Below, one piece after another: positions 1-9,054 of a stretch of 64,000 bases of DNA. The stretch is from Bryobacteraceae bacterium. GTDB taxonomy: Bacteria; Acidobacteriota; Terriglobia; Bryobacterales; Bryobacteraceae. The stretch is from the NCBI GenBank assembly GCA_019748195.1, contig JAIEPW010000079.1, positions 26,078 through 90,077 on the forward strand, in the 5' to 3' direction. The notes below the pieces were generated by a model. The model saw nothing but the letters and a program-made list of their open reading frames with translations, did no database searches and was not told where the DNA came from. A program made the translations under genes and the position numbers. Position 1 is the stretch's first letter, and the number at the start of each line of letters is the position of its first letter.

Positions 1-371
1 TTTTGCCCTACGGAGCCACTCCTTCGAACGCGAAGTTCCGACTTCGCCCGCTTTACTCCTATTCGAGACCTGCGCGTCCGGGCCTCGCTCTCCACCATGA
101 TCGTTGAGCCCCCCGGTCGCCCTCAACCCGTCGACACTCTCGGGGTTCTCTGTTGGCATCACCGAATCCGGGCCTCACCTCGTCTCTAATTCCGAAAATC
201 GCGGAACTCGTACATCCGTTTCATTCCCGAAAACCCGAGATGGGAGGCATATCCAAGCCGTCGAGTTCCCCACCTCGGCATAGGCCGCTTAGTACTTCTT
301 GCATTCCTTTAAGTCTTGATTTCTTAATCCCAAATGCGTAACTTCGAGAGGTACGTTCGCTTGGAGGTTAC
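1..371. other. no gene recognised
   Basis: This stretch precedes the first gene. It is rich in CCG and TCG words and holds one short open frame (153-341) with no ribosome binding site and a low-complexity Ser/Pro composition, so I do not call it a gene. The last bases contain the TTGGAGGT ribosome binding site of the next gene. It could be the tail of something that starts outside the window. Confidence 0.4.
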
Positions 372-1118
372 ATGTTCCGCTACTGCTTCCTATCCTTCGC
401 AACGCTCGCGCTTGGTATGCCCGCCTGGGGCGGCTCCATCGTTGTAAACCATGACGAGTGGACCACCTCCAACACGGGATTCTCCAACGCCGGAGGGTCC
501 AATGCGGCTAACTTCGTCCTCAATGCCGCCAATTTTCTCACTGGGGGAAGTGGCGACATTCTGATCTACTCCACTAATTTCTCGCTGAATCAATCGAGCT
601 TCCTGAACACTCTTACCGGCGCCGGTTACACCGTCCAGCAGCATTCCGTGAATCCCATCGCGACCTTCGATCTCGCTTCCATCTCCGGTTTCGAGGCGAT
701 CTTCCTGGCCGGCCCGCCCGTCCCCGCGAACCTGGCGGTGCTCACCGCCTACGTAAACCAAGGCGGCAGCGTTTATCTGGCTGGAGGGACGGCTGGTATC
801 GGCTCGGCCGCCGATGAAGCGGCAGCCTGGAATCCATTCCTGAACGCCTTTGGGTTGAGCTTTGGCAGTCCCTTCAACGGAGTCTCCGGCAACATCGCAC
901 CCAGCACATCTCACCCGCTCTTTAGCGGCGTCGCGCAGCTTTACTACAATAACGGCAACACGGTCTCAGCCATCGGCCCGGGAGCGTCGATCATCGCCAC
1001 CAACTCCCAGGGCCTTGGTCTGATCGGAATCGCTACCCCGGTGCCGGAACCCGCCACCACGCTGCTGACGGCCGCGGGCGCCCTCGGTCTTTGGCTTCTG
1101 CGCCGCCGCGCGGCCTAA
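372..1118 (+). CDS. PEP-CTERM sorting domain protein
   Basis: An exported 248-residue protein of unknown function. It has an N-terminal signal peptide (about residues 1-20, ending near MPAWGG). The C-terminus is a textbook PEP-CTERM tripartite signal: VPEPAT, then a short hydrophobic helix, then LLRRRAA. Such proteins are recognised by an exosortase at the inner membrane and are usually linked to exopolysaccharide or cell-surface material. The middle part (residues 50-200) resembles the glutamine-amidotransferase-like fold seen in some PEP-CTERM proteins (FEAIFLAGP, GGSVYLAGGT), but that is weak. The start is supported by GGAGG eight bases upstream of the ATG. No exosortase gene lies in the window; another PEP-CTERM gene is at 16711-17421. 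Confidence 0.9.
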   Translation: MFRYCFLSFATLALGMPAWGGSIVVNHDEWTTSNTGFSNAGGSNAANFVLNAANFLTGGSGDILIYSTNFSLNQSSFLNTLTGAGYTVQQHSVNPIATFDLASISGFEAIFLAGPPVPANLAVLTAYVNQGGSVYLAGGTAGIGSAADEAAAWNPFLNAFGLSFGSPFNGVSGNIAPSTSHPLFSGVAQLYYNNGNTVSAIGPGASIIATNSQGLGLIGIATPVPEPATTLLTAAGALGLWLLRRRAA

Positions 1119-1228
1119 GCGGCTTCCCCCGGTTTGCATCCGCGGTGAACAGGCGCGACGCCGTCTGGCTCTCGATTGGGGCCCCGCATGGGTGGCTCCG
1201 CGGCTGACCAGCTAAACTGGTAGGACCG

Positions 1229-3088
1229 GTGGAAGAAGAGGTACTCGGCAAAGCATACGATGCGCGGCTGATGCGCCGGCTCCTCGGCTACCTGCGCCCG
1301 TATCGCAAACAGGTGATCTGGTCCCTCATCCTGCTCACCGTCCACTCCCTGCTCCAGATCGCGGGACCGCTCCTCACCAAAACCGCGGTGGACCGCTATC
1401 TCGCGCCCACCACCCCGCCCGCCGCCACCTGGCTCGATCCCTGGCTCTCGGCCGACCCCTGGATGGGCATCCTCCAGATCTCCGGCATTTACATCCTGGC
1501 GATTCTGGGAACACTCCTGCTCAGCTTCGGAGAAACCTATCTGATGCAGTGGACCGGGCAGCAGGCCATGTTCGACCTGCGCAAGCAGATCCTGGGCCGC
1601 CTGCAAGTGCTCGACGTCAACTATTTCGATCGCAACCCCGTCGGCCGACTCATCACCCGCGTCACCAGCGACGTCGACGCCCTGAATGAGTTATTCGCCT
1701 CCGGCCTCGTGACCATCCTGGGTGACTTGCTGATGCTCGGCTTCATCCTGATCGCGATGTTCCAAATGAGCCCCGGCATGACGCTGTTGATGCTTGCCGT
1801 GATGCCGCTGGTGGTGCTGGTTACGGCGATCTTCCGGCGCAGTGTGCAGCAAAGCTATCGCCGCATCCGCACCGCCATCGCGCGCATCAACGCTTACCTC
1901 CAGGAGCACATCAACGGGATCGCTGTGTTGCAGCTCTTCAATCGTGAAGCGAAGTCGCGCCAGGAATTTGAGGAGATCAACCGTGACCACATGGTGGCAT
2001 TCAAGGACTCAGTCACCGCCTACGGATGGTTCTACCCGAGTGTCGAGTTCCTCAGCATGCTCGCGCTCGGCGGATTGCTCGCTTACGGCGGCGCGCAAGT
2101 GGGCGGCGGTGAGCTCAGCATCGGCGTGCTCGTCGCGTTCTTCCAATATGGGCTGCGCTTCTTCCGTCCCATTCAGGACCTGAGCGAGAAGTACAACATC
2201 CTTCAGGCCGCCATGGCCGCCAGCGAGCGTATCTTCAAGCTACTCGACACCGGCATCGCGGTCACGAATCCGCCTCGGCCACGCCCCTTTCCCGAAGGTC
2301 CGGCAGCCATCGAGTTCGACCATGTGTGGTTCGCCTACAAGGACGAGGACTGGGTGCTCCGCGATGTCAGCTTCCGCATCGAACCCGGCGAAACCATCGC
2401 CGTCGTGGGCCACACCGGGGCGGGGAAGACCACGCTCACCAATCTCCTGCTCCGCTTTTACGACGTGCAGCGCGGCGCCATCCGCCTGGGCGGCATCGAT
2501 ATCCGCGAGTTCGCCCTCGACGAACTCCGGCGCCACTTCAGCATCGTCCTCCAGGACCCCTACCTGTTCACTGGGACCATCGCCTCCAACGTACGGCTGG
2601 GCACCGACGGAATTTCCGATCGAGACCTGGAATCCGCCGCGCGCCAGGTGAACCTTCTGGACTTCGTCCAAAGCCTCCCCAACGGCTTCGATCATCCGGT
2701 TCAGGAGCGCGGCTCGGGCTACTCCACCGGCCAGAAGCAGTTGATCAGCTTCGCCCGCGCCCTGGCCCACGACCCGGAGTTCCTGATCCTGGACGAGGCG
2801 ACGTCCAGTGTCGACACCGAGACGGAGCGGAAGGTCCGCGAGGCGCTCGAAAACCTGGTAAGCGGCCGAACGTCCCTGATCATCGCCCACCGCCTCTCCA
2901 CCATCCAGCGCGCCGATCGCATCCTCGTGATGCACAAGGGGCAGCTCCGCGAGAGCGGCACACACCAGCAACTGCTGGCCGCCCGTGGTGTTTACTGGAA
3001 GCTGTACCAGTTGCAGTATCAGGACCAGGAACGCGAGAAACGGGAGGAAGCCCATGCCGGCTCTGAGCTACCCAGTGGGGAAATTTGA
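1229..3088 (+). CDS. ABC transporter, fused permease and ATPase (exporter type)
   Basis: A 619-residue half-transporter of the MsbA/MdlB exporter class in the inner membrane. Residues about 20-320 form the six-helix transmembrane domain, and about 345-590 the nucleotide-binding domain. Visible motifs are Walker A GHTGAGKTT near residue 393, the signature region GYSTGQKQL near 498 (STGQK instead of LSGGQ, as in MdlB-like members), Walker B FLILDEATSSVD near 519 and the switch histidine IAHRLST near 551. The start is a GTG with TAGGAC just upstream. The substrate cannot be told; lipids, peptides or drugs are possible. Its end overlaps the next gene by 35 bases, so the two are co-transcribed. 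Confidence 0.93.
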   Translation: MEEEVLGKAYDARLMRRLLGYLRPYRKQVIWSLILLTVHSLLQIAGPLLTKTAVDRYLAPTTPPAATWLDPWLSADPWMGILQISGIYILAILGTLLLSFGETYLMQWTGQQAMFDLRKQILGRLQVLDVNYFDRNPVGRLITRVTSDVDALNELFASGLVTILGDLLMLGFILIAMFQMSPGMTLLMLAVMPLVVLVTAIFRRSVQQSYRRIRTAIARINAYLQEHINGIAVLQLFNREAKSRQEFEEINRDHMVAFKDSVTAYGWFYPSVEFLSMLALGGLLAYGGAQVGGGELSIGVLVAFFQYGLRFFRPIQDLSEKYNILQAAMAASERIFKLLDTGIAVTNPPRPRPFPEGPAAIEFDHVWFAYKDEDWVLRDVSFRIEPGETIAVVGHTGAGKTTLTNLLLRFYDVQRGAIRLGGIDIREFALDELRRHFSIVLQDPYLFTGTIASNVRLGTDGISDRDLESAARQVNLLDFVQSLPNGFDHPVQERGSGYSTGQKQLISFARALAHDPEFLILDEATSSVDTETERKVREALENLVSGRTSLIIAHRLSTIQRADRILVMHKGQLRESGTHQQLLAARGVYWKLYQLQYQDQEREKREEAHAGSELPSGEI

Positions 3089-3575
3089 AATGCCGTCCGG
3101 CGTCACGCCGGAGGACCGGCGGCGCTGGATTTCTGAAATCGCGGAGCTTCCTGCTAATTTCCGCGCCGCGGTGAAGAACCTGGACGATCCGCGGCTCGAC
3201 ACCCCCTATCGGCCCGGCGGCTGGACCGTCCGGCAGGTGGTGCACCACGTTTTTGACAGCCATGCGAATGCCTATATCCGCACCAAGCTCGCGTTGACCG
3301 AGGATCGCCCGGTGCTGCGTCCCTATGACCAGAATGAGTGGGTGAAGCTCCCCGATTACGGCATGCCCATCGGGGGAACGCTGACGCTGATCGAAGGGCT
3401 GCACGACCGCTGGACATCGCTGCTGCGGACCCTTGGCCCCGAGCACTGCACGCGGCGGCTGTTCCATCCCGAAAGCGGCGAGCACGATGTGGACTGGCTG
3501 ATGGCGTTGTATTCCTGGCACGGGCGTCATCACACAGCGCACGTCACCGCCCTGCGCCAGAGGATGGGCTGGTAA
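3054..3575 (+). CDS. DinB/YfiT-like metal-dependent hydrolase or thiol transferase
   Basis: A 173-residue cytosolic protein of the DinB superfamily, closest in look to YfiT/BstA-type putative metal-dependent hydrolases. The metal-binding histidines are visible in VVHHVFDSHANAY (about residues 63-75) and in YSWHGRHHTAHV near the C-terminus. The WTVRQVVHH segment is the usual first signature. The family includes thiol-S-transferases for bacillithiol and mycothiol as well as members without known activity, so the substrate is open. The ATG at 3054 has GGGAGG upstream and lies inside the end of the ABC transporter gene. The stop overlaps the start of the next gene (TAATG), so these three genes form a tight operon. 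Confidence 0.85.
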   Translation: MPALSYPVGKFEMPSGVTPEDRRRWISEIAELPANFRAAVKNLDDPRLDTPYRPGGWTVRQVVHHVFDSHANAYIRTKLALTEDRPVLRPYDQNEWVKLPDYGMPIGGTLTLIEGLHDRWTSLLRTLGPEHCTRRLFHPESGEHDVDWLMALYSWHGRHHTAHVTALRQRMGW

Positions 3576-4585
3576 TGCCGCGCGTTCGCGATCTGGGCAT
3601 CATCGTCGGCGGGCTGCCGCCGGGGCCGCGCAACGCGATTACCGATGTCGCCGGGGTTCGCGTTGGGCATGCGACGCTGGTCCGCGCTCCCAACATCCGC
3701 ACCGGCGTAACGGCCATCCTGCCGCATTCCGGCAATCTGTTCCGGGAGAAAGTTCACGCCGCGATTCACGTCGGCAACGCCTTCGGAAAGCTGATCGGCT
3801 CCACCCAGGTAAACGAGCTGGGTGAGCTCGAAACTCCGATTCTGCTCACGGCCACGCTCAATGCGTTCCGGGTTGCCGACGAGCTGGTGAGCTACATGCT
3901 CGCGCTGCCGGGGAACGAGAATGTGCGCTCCGTCAATCCGGTTGTCGGGGAGACCAATGACGGTCTGCTGAACGACATCCGCGCGCGCGCTGTCGGCCAC
4001 GACGAGGTGTTTGGAGCTTTGCAAATCGCCCAGGACGGCGATGTCGTTGAGGGCGCGGTCGGCGCGGGCGCCGGCACCGTGTGCTTCGGCTGGAAGGGCG
4101 GCATTGGAACTTCGTCGCGCAAGGTCCGCGATTTCACGGTCGGTGTGCTGGTGCAGTCCAATTTCGGCGGGCGGCTGACGATCAATGGAGTACCCATTGC
4201 GTCGGTCCTGCAGCCCAAGGAACGCGACGCGGCCGACGGCTCCATCATGATGGTGGTGGCCACGAACGCCCCGGTGGAGCATCGCAACCTCAAGCGCATG
4301 GCGGCACGGGCGATGATGGGCCTCGGCCGGACGGGCGCCGCCGGGTCCAACGGCTCGGGCGATTATGTGGTGGCTTTCTCGACGCAGCGCGGCGCGCCGT
4401 TCCTGGGCAATGACGCGGTGTCGCCTCTGTTTCCCGCCGTCATCGAAGCTACCGAGGAGGCGATCTACAACTCTCTGTTCCAGGCCGAAACCGTGACCTC
4501 GAACGGGCGGAGTGTGGAGGCGCTGCCGGTCGGGAAGGTTGTGGAGGCGATGAAGCGGTACCGGGTAATCGGGGGCAAAGGGTAA
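3575..4585 (+). CDS. P1 family peptidase (DmpA-type aminopeptidase/esterase)
   Basis: A 336-residue member of peptidase family S58 (DmpA, L-aminopeptidase/D-esterase, beta-peptidyl aminopeptidase). These are made as a precursor that cleaves itself before a serine, which becomes the nucleophile. The cleavage site is seen as DGSIMMVVATNAP, with the Gly-Ser bond near residue 223. Other family signatures are ITDVAGVRVGHATL at the N-terminus, GWKGGIGTSSR in the middle and GSGDYVVAFST near the end. Full length for the family. The ATG overlaps the previous stop (TAATG), which fixes the start and implies translational coupling. No signal peptide, so probably cytosolic. Likely role: peptide or D-amino-acid amide turnover. 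Confidence 0.92.
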   Translation: MPRVRDLGIIVGGLPPGPRNAITDVAGVRVGHATLVRAPNIRTGVTAILPHSGNLFREKVHAAIHVGNAFGKLIGSTQVNELGELETPILLTATLNAFRVADELVSYMLALPGNENVRSVNPVVGETNDGLLNDIRARAVGHDEVFGALQIAQDGDVVEGAVGAGAGTVCFGWKGGIGTSSRKVRDFTVGVLVQSNFGGRLTINGVPIASVLQPKERDAADGSIMMVVATNAPVEHRNLKRMAARAMMGLGRTGAAGSNGSGDYVVAFSTQRGAPFLGNDAVSPLFPAVIEATEEAIYNSLFQAETVTSNGRSVEALPVGKVVEAMKRYRVIGGKG

Positions 4586-4703
4586 CACGTGGCGCAAGTT
4601 GCCGTTCAGACTGGTGGGCGCGGAATCTCCTTGCGCCCATCGCTAGTGGTTGGCCGGCGGGCCGAGCGTCCGGCCTACTCCCGCTAAGAACAGGAGAGTC
4701 GTT

Positions 4704-5458
4704 ATGAGGAGACGTGAGCTGCTCGCTTGCAGAGCAGCCTTTCCAATGATGCTCAGTAGCGCGAGAGGAGGATCGCAATCGGGTCAACGAGCTCGATCCC
4801 TCCTTCGGAGGATGCAAACAGCTTTGGGCGGTGCTGATCGGCTTGCCGATGTCCGTGATCTGGACTGGGCCGTCACCGCGCGAACCTGGAATGAATCCGG
4901 CCTGGCAACCCCGGATATCACGCGACGAATCCGGTGGATTCGGCCGAACATCTTCCGGAAGACCAGCGCTCTGGAAACCTCTTTGTCATCGCGTTCTTCG
5001 ACGGGACAGCAGGTTGGGAAGTTGTTCCGGATGCGGGCTTCCTGGAGCTCAAGAGCCGCGAACTGGAGATCGTCCGCAAGGAAGCTCGAAGCTTCCTGCT
5101 AAAGCTGTGGCTTGCGGATCGTGATCCTCGGTATCGCATCGACTCTGGCGGAGATGGAATTATCCGAATCACCGCAAGCGACGTTGCGGTAGATATCTTT
5201 GTCGACCCGACTTCCGGATTGCCGGTTCGACGCTCGGGCGTAAATACCTCCGCGTCCGGCACCGTGAACGGCAGCTACCAGCAGGTTCGTCAACGTACGG
5301 AGGTTCTCGAGTGGCGGACCGTCCGGGGGATACGGTGGCCGTTGAGGATACTGAACATTCACAACGGTGTGAAGCGGGCCGAAATAGTAATGAACGCTAT
5401 CACGATCAACTCCGGTCTGGACCGCAACACACTTTCCGATCGAGCGCCGGCGGTTTGA
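4704..5458 (+). pseudogene. secreted orphan protein, frameshifted
   Basis: A conserved-looking exported protein broken by one frameshift. Frame A runs from the ATG at 4704 (AGGAGA ribosome site upstream): MRRRELLACRA, then MQTALGGADRLADVRDLDW and RIRWIRPNIFRK. At about 4960 the sense continues one base back in another frame as DQRSGNLFVIAFFDGTAGWE and goes on to a stop at 5458. Loss of a single G in AAGGACCAG would explain it exactly. The whole would be about 250 residues and looks like a lipoprotein-sorting or LolA-like beta-rich protein (YFDGTxGWE-type motif, RGIRWPLRI), which I infer only from pattern. It may be a real pseudogene or a base-calling error. No partner gene overlaps it. Confidence 0.7.
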
Positions 5459-5616
5459 TCACGCGCCCGCACGGCCGCCTACTTGACGTCCCCGCACAGC
5501 TTCCGCGTGCTCGTTCGTAACAGAGGCCAGATGTACATGACCAGCACCGGTCGCACCGCTAGGCCGTCCAGGGCCTTTGTTGTTAACTGCCAAACATCGT
5601 TGACACTTGGGGCGCC

Positions 5617-5688
5617 GGATGGGGCTCCAGCTTCGGCATACCGCTTCGGCCAGGTGTTTCCCGTCTGACGGCTGATGCGAACTCTGGA
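5617..5688 (+). repeat. degenerate repeat, copy 1
   Basis: This segment aligns with 6177-6248 with a few single-base gaps. Shared words include CTTCGGCATAC, CCAGGTGT, ATCCC/TTCCC and GGCTGATGC. In one frame it reads ASAYRFGQVFPV and then a stop, whereas copy 2 stays open. Confidence 0.4.
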
Positions 5689-6176
5689 ATAGCTCCGCGA
5701 AGCCCCGCTCTTGCCGCATCGCCAGCACCACAATTGCAACCGCTCTTCGACTACACTCGACTCGCCCCCTGCTGCTTCCAACTGTCAAGGATGTCTTGTC
5801 CTGAAGTGTCAAGTATGTCCGGACAAGGAACACCCGAAGGCGGCGTGGCTAGCGCCGGACCAGGACCTCGCGCAAGCTGTCCCGGCTGAGGAAGAACTTC
5901 ACGGACTGGAAATCGAGGGGAGTGCCAGTTCCATGTGTTCCGGCTGGTCGCCGTTGCGGTGAGGCTCCGATAGCTGCAAAATGATGAAAATCTAAGCTTG
6001 GTCTGCCGAGGACGGTGTTCTTGTTACTCGGGATATGGAGGAGGCGGAACAGGCACTCGGGGCGCGGCGCCAGTCCCGGCTGTTCCGCAGGCTTGTACCC
6101 TTAGCCCAAGAAGAGCTTGAATCGCCGGTACGCGAGGCCCGAAGATCGTTGGAAGTTGATGAAACGCGGCGGCGCG

Positions 6177-6248
6177 GTATGGCGAACGGCTTCGGCATAC
6201 AGCCTCCGCCAGGTGTATCCCAGACTGATGGCTGATGCCGAACCTGGT
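6177..6248 (+). repeat. degenerate repeat, copy 2
   Basis: Second copy of the segment at 5617-5688, same strand. It reads ASAYSLRQVYPRLMADAEP within a longer open frame that has no recognisable start or domain. Possibly a fragment of a mobile or repeated gene. Confidence 0.4.
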
Positions 6249-6455
6249 CCACCGTTGTTTCAGCGTCGACTTCGAGACGGGTGGGGCCTTGTGCAGGCTA
6301 AGCGCCGACTTGCAGCGGGGTCGCAGAGCAAGCCGACGTTGTGCCTTGCCTGGACTTTCTGGGGTCTTCCCACGCTTGAGGGCGCCGTCTTGAGTTTACT
6401 GGAGGAGTCCGGTTCCGGCCCGTCGCGAAGCGCTTTGGCGAGCAGCAGCGGGGCG

Positions 6456-7472
6456 TTAGGCAGCCTTGATTTCGGTCCACAGCCGGTCCCGCAGCTTGCG
6501 GGACGCCGGCGGCTGCGGCTCGAACCACTCCCCCTTGCGGCGAATCTCCTCGGGCGGGTAGAGGACGGGATTGTCCCGCACCTCGGCGGGCAGCAGCCCG
6601 CGAGCCGCGCCGTTGGCGGTGGCGGTCCCTGTCGCCACTACGATCGCCGCCGCGACATCCGGCCGCAGCAGGTAGTCGATGAACCGGTGGGCAAGCGCCT
6701 GGCGGCGGCTTTCGCGCAGGATGACCGCGTTATCGCAGAACAGCGGGAATCCTTCCTCCGGATGGGCAAAGGCCACCCGATCCGTCTCGGCGATCGCCTG
6801 TTGCGCGGTGATGGCCCAAGCCTGCGCCGCCTGCACGTCTCCGGCGACAAGCTGGTCGCGGACTTCGGCGTTCAAGAACGCGCGAATGCGTTTCTTCAGC
6901 TCCAGCGCTTCCGCCTGCGCGGCACGCAGTTCAACCGGATCGGCCGAGTTGATGGAGAAGCCGAGCTTCTTCAGGCAAGCGCCCAGCACTTCCACCGGAT
7001 CGTCAAGCAGCGTGATGCGGCCTTGCAGGGGATCCCGCCAAAGGTCCGCCCAGCGCCGGATCGCGAGGTGCTTCTGAAACGCGATGCCGGTGGAGCCGTG
7101 CATGTAAGGGATGCCCCACCGCAGTTCAGGGTCCCACGGGGGACGCCGGAACCCGGGCTCGAGACGATCCAGGTTGCGCAACAGCTCATGACGCACGGGC
7201 GCCAGCAGGTTCAGCGCGCGAAGTCCCTGCAGATCCTCGGCCGGCGGAAACACGACGTCCCAGCCGGAGTTGCCGCTCATCACCTTGGCGAACAATTCCG
7301 CCGAGCTTTCGAAAGTCCCGTAGCGAACCTCCACCCCAAACTCTTTTTCGAAATTCGGAATCGTTTCTTCAGCTACGTAGTCCGACCAGTTGCAGACGTT
7401 GAGGCGGAGCGTCCGCGAGCCGCCGCAGCCGGCGACTCCTGCAAGTCCGGACAAAAACACCCGCCGCTTCAT
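6456..7472 (-). CDS. potD: spermidine/putrescine ABC transporter substrate-binding lipoprotein
   Basis: A 338-residue periplasmic solute-binding protein of the PotD/PotF type, the last gene of a potABCD operon. The signal peptide ends in a lipobox (VAGC, Cys near residue 16), so it is probably anchored as a lipoprotein. The mature part opens with RLNVCNWSDYVAEETI, matching the family's start (NWxxYI), followed by FEKEFGVEVRYGTFES, WDVVFPP, GIPYMHGSTGIAF and RFIDYLLRPDVAA. Its ATG overlaps the stop of potC (ATGA). The ligand is inferred as a polyamine; related proteins bind other cationic compounds. Confidence 0.92.
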   Translation of the reverse strand: MKRRVFLSGLAGVAGCGGSRTLRLNVCNWSDYVAEETIPNFEKEFGVEVRYGTFESSAELFAKVMSGNSGWDVVFPPAEDLQGLRALNLLAPVRHELLRNLDRLEPGFRRPPWDPELRWGIPYMHGSTGIAFQKHLAIRRWADLWRDPLQGRITLLDDPVEVLGACLKKLGFSINSADPVELRAAQAEALELKKRIRAFLNAEVRDQLVAGDVQAAQAWAITAQQAIAETDRVAFAHPEEGFPLFCDNAVILRESRRQALAHRFIDYLLRPDVAAAIVVATGTATANGAARGLLPAEVRDNPVLYPPEEIRRKGEWFEPQPPASRKLRDRLWTEIKAA

Positions 7473-8227
7473 GACCGTTGCAGCCTTTCCGAGACGACGA
7501 TCAGCACGCCGAGCCCGAAGACGATCACGGTGGAAATCGCATTCAGGGCGGGCGAGACCCCGCGCCGGGCGGCGGCGTAAATCGCCATCGGCAGCGTCTC
7601 CGAATCGACTCCGGCCACCAGGGAGGTGATGACGTAATCGTCCATGGAAACCGTGAAGGCGAGGAGCGCGCCGGCGATCACTCCCGGCGCGATTCCCGGC
7701 AAGGTCACCCGCCAGAACGCCTGCCATTCCGTCGCGCCCAGGTCCATGGCGGCTTCCTCCAGGGCGGGATCGAACGTGCGCAGCCGCGCCAGCACCACCA
7801 CCACCACGTAGGCGATCGAAAACGCGACGTGCGCGGCGATCACCGTGTGCAGGCCCAGGCGAACGTCCAGAAAGCGGAAGAGTCCCTGAAAAAAGGCGAG
7901 CAGCGCCACGCCCCACACGATCTCCGGCGTCACCAGCGACAAATACAGGGACCCGGCCATCACCGGCGATCGCCGCTTCCACATCCCATACGCCGCCAGG
8001 GTTCCGATCACGGTGGACAGCACCGCGGCGGCGATGGCGATCGCCAGGCTGTTCGCGCTTGCCTCCATCAACTGGCGGTCGGCGAATGCCTCGGCGTACC
8101 ACTTCCAGGAAAACCGCTCCCACACGGCGGACTTGGCCGAGTTGACGCTGAAGGCCGCGAGCACCAGCAGCGGCAGATGCAGGAAGGCGTATGCCGCGGC
8201 CGCGTACGCCGCCAGCCATCGGGTCAC
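7469..8227 (-). CDS. potC: polyamine-type ABC transporter permease, PotC-like
   Basis: A 252-residue inner-membrane permease with about six helices. The coupling (EAA) motif is visible as EEAAMDLGATEWQAFWRVTLPGIAPG (read in two parts), which contacts the PotA ATPase. The start is a GTG that overlaps the potB stop (GTGA), and the stop overlaps the potD start. Length is typical for PotC (about 260). DDYVITSLVAG is a PotC family signature. It works with PotB as the channel of the importer. Confidence 0.92.
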   Translation of the reverse strand: MTRWLAAYAAAAYAFLHLPLLVLAAFSVNSAKSAVWERFSWKWYAEAFADRQLMEASANSLAIAIAAAVLSTVIGTLAAYGMWKRRSPVMAGSLYLSLVTPEIVWGVALLAFFQGLFRFLDVRLGLHTVIAAHVAFSIAYVVVVVLARLRTFDPALEEAAMDLGATEWQAFWRVTLPGIAPGVIAGALLAFTVSMDDYVITSLVAGVDSETLPMAIYAAARRGVSPALNAISTVIVFGLGVLIVVSERLQRS

Positions 8228-9054
8228 AGCAGGCTCTCCGGATCGCGGCGCAACAACAGCACGAGGAGCACGGCGACCACGGACATCAGGACCATGCCCG
8301 CCGCGGCGCCGAAGGGCCAATCCCGGCCCGCCGTAAACTGATTCTGAACCAGGTTTCCGATCAGCACCGTCTTGGAGCCGCCCAGCAGATCGGAAGTGAT
8401 GTAGGCGCCCAGGGACGGAACGAAGACCAGAAGCGCGCCCGCGCGGATTCCGGGCGCGGCCAGCGGGAGGGTGACGCGGAGGAGCGTCGCCCACGGGCTC
8501 GCTCCCAGGTCCGCCGCGGCGTCGCGCAGCAGCGGATCCTGCCGTTCGAGTGTCGCGTACACCGGCAGCACGAAGAACGGAAGATACCCATAGACCAGGC
8601 CGGTGATTACCGCGCCGTCGTTGTAAAGCAGCGGCATGGGCTCACTGATCGCGCCCGTGGCGATCAGCATCGTATTGAACAATCCAGTGTCGCGCAACAG
8701 GAACACCCAGGCGTAGGTGCGGATCAGAAAGCTGGTCCAAAAGGGCAGAATCACCAAACTCAGCCAAAGATTCTTGCGCGAGCTGGCGCGCGCGACAAAC
8801 AGCGCCAGCGGGAATCCCAGCACGGCGCACAGAACAGTGGCGATTCCGGCCAGCACAAACGACTTCGCCAGAATGCCGAGGTACAGAGGATCGGCGAAGC
8901 GCGCCAGGCTCTCCGCGGTAATTGGCAATTCCACGCCGCCATACATCCCACGAGTGAGGACGCTGTACGCCGCCACGATCCCCATGGGGATCCAAAATCC
9001 GAGCGCGATCACCAGCCAGGCGGGAGCGAGGAACAGCGAGCGCAGCCGCTTCAC
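8224..9054 (-). CDS. potB: polyamine-type ABC transporter permease, PotB-like
   Basis: A 276-residue inner-membrane permease. The family signature RTYAWVFLLRDTGLFN appears near residue 112 and the coupling loop RDAAADLGASPWATLLRVTL near residue 185. LGAYITSDLLGG is also typical of PotB. The start is GTG and overlaps the potA stop (GTGA). It pairs with PotC in the channel. Confidence 0.92.
   Translation of the reverse strand: MKRLRSLFLAPAWLVIALGFWIPMGIVAAYSVLTRGMYGGVELPITAESLARFADPLYLGILAKSFVLAGIATVLCAVLGFPLALFVARASSRKNLWLSLVILPFWTSFLIRTYAWVFLLRDTGLFNTMLIATGAISEPMPLLYNDGAVITGLVYGYLPFFVLPVYATLERQDPLLRDAAADLGASPWATLLRVTLPLAAPGIRAGALLVFVPSLGAYITSDLLGGSKTVLIGNLVQNQFTAGRDWPFGAAAGMVLMSVVAVLLVLLLRRDPESLL

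Larger units (their letters stand above)
5459..6455. other. 1 kb with no intact gene
   Basis: No open frame here has a convincing ribosome site, domain or codon pattern. Short frames on both strands are Arg/Ser-rich. Two segments (5617-5688 and 6177-6248) resemble each other and translate to ASAYRFGQVFP and ASAYSLRQVYPRLMADA. This suggests decayed copies of one coding sequence that I cannot name. It lies downstream of both flanking genes (convergent), so it is a tolerant place for debris. Confidence 0.5.

Noticed and set aside
153..341. 62-codon frame near the window start
   Set aside because: No ribosome site and a low-complexity composition.
6117..7580. 487-codon plus-strand frame across the potD gene
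   Set aside because: Antisense to potD for most of its length; potD has the lipobox and full family motifs. Only the first part (6177-6248) was kept as a repeat.
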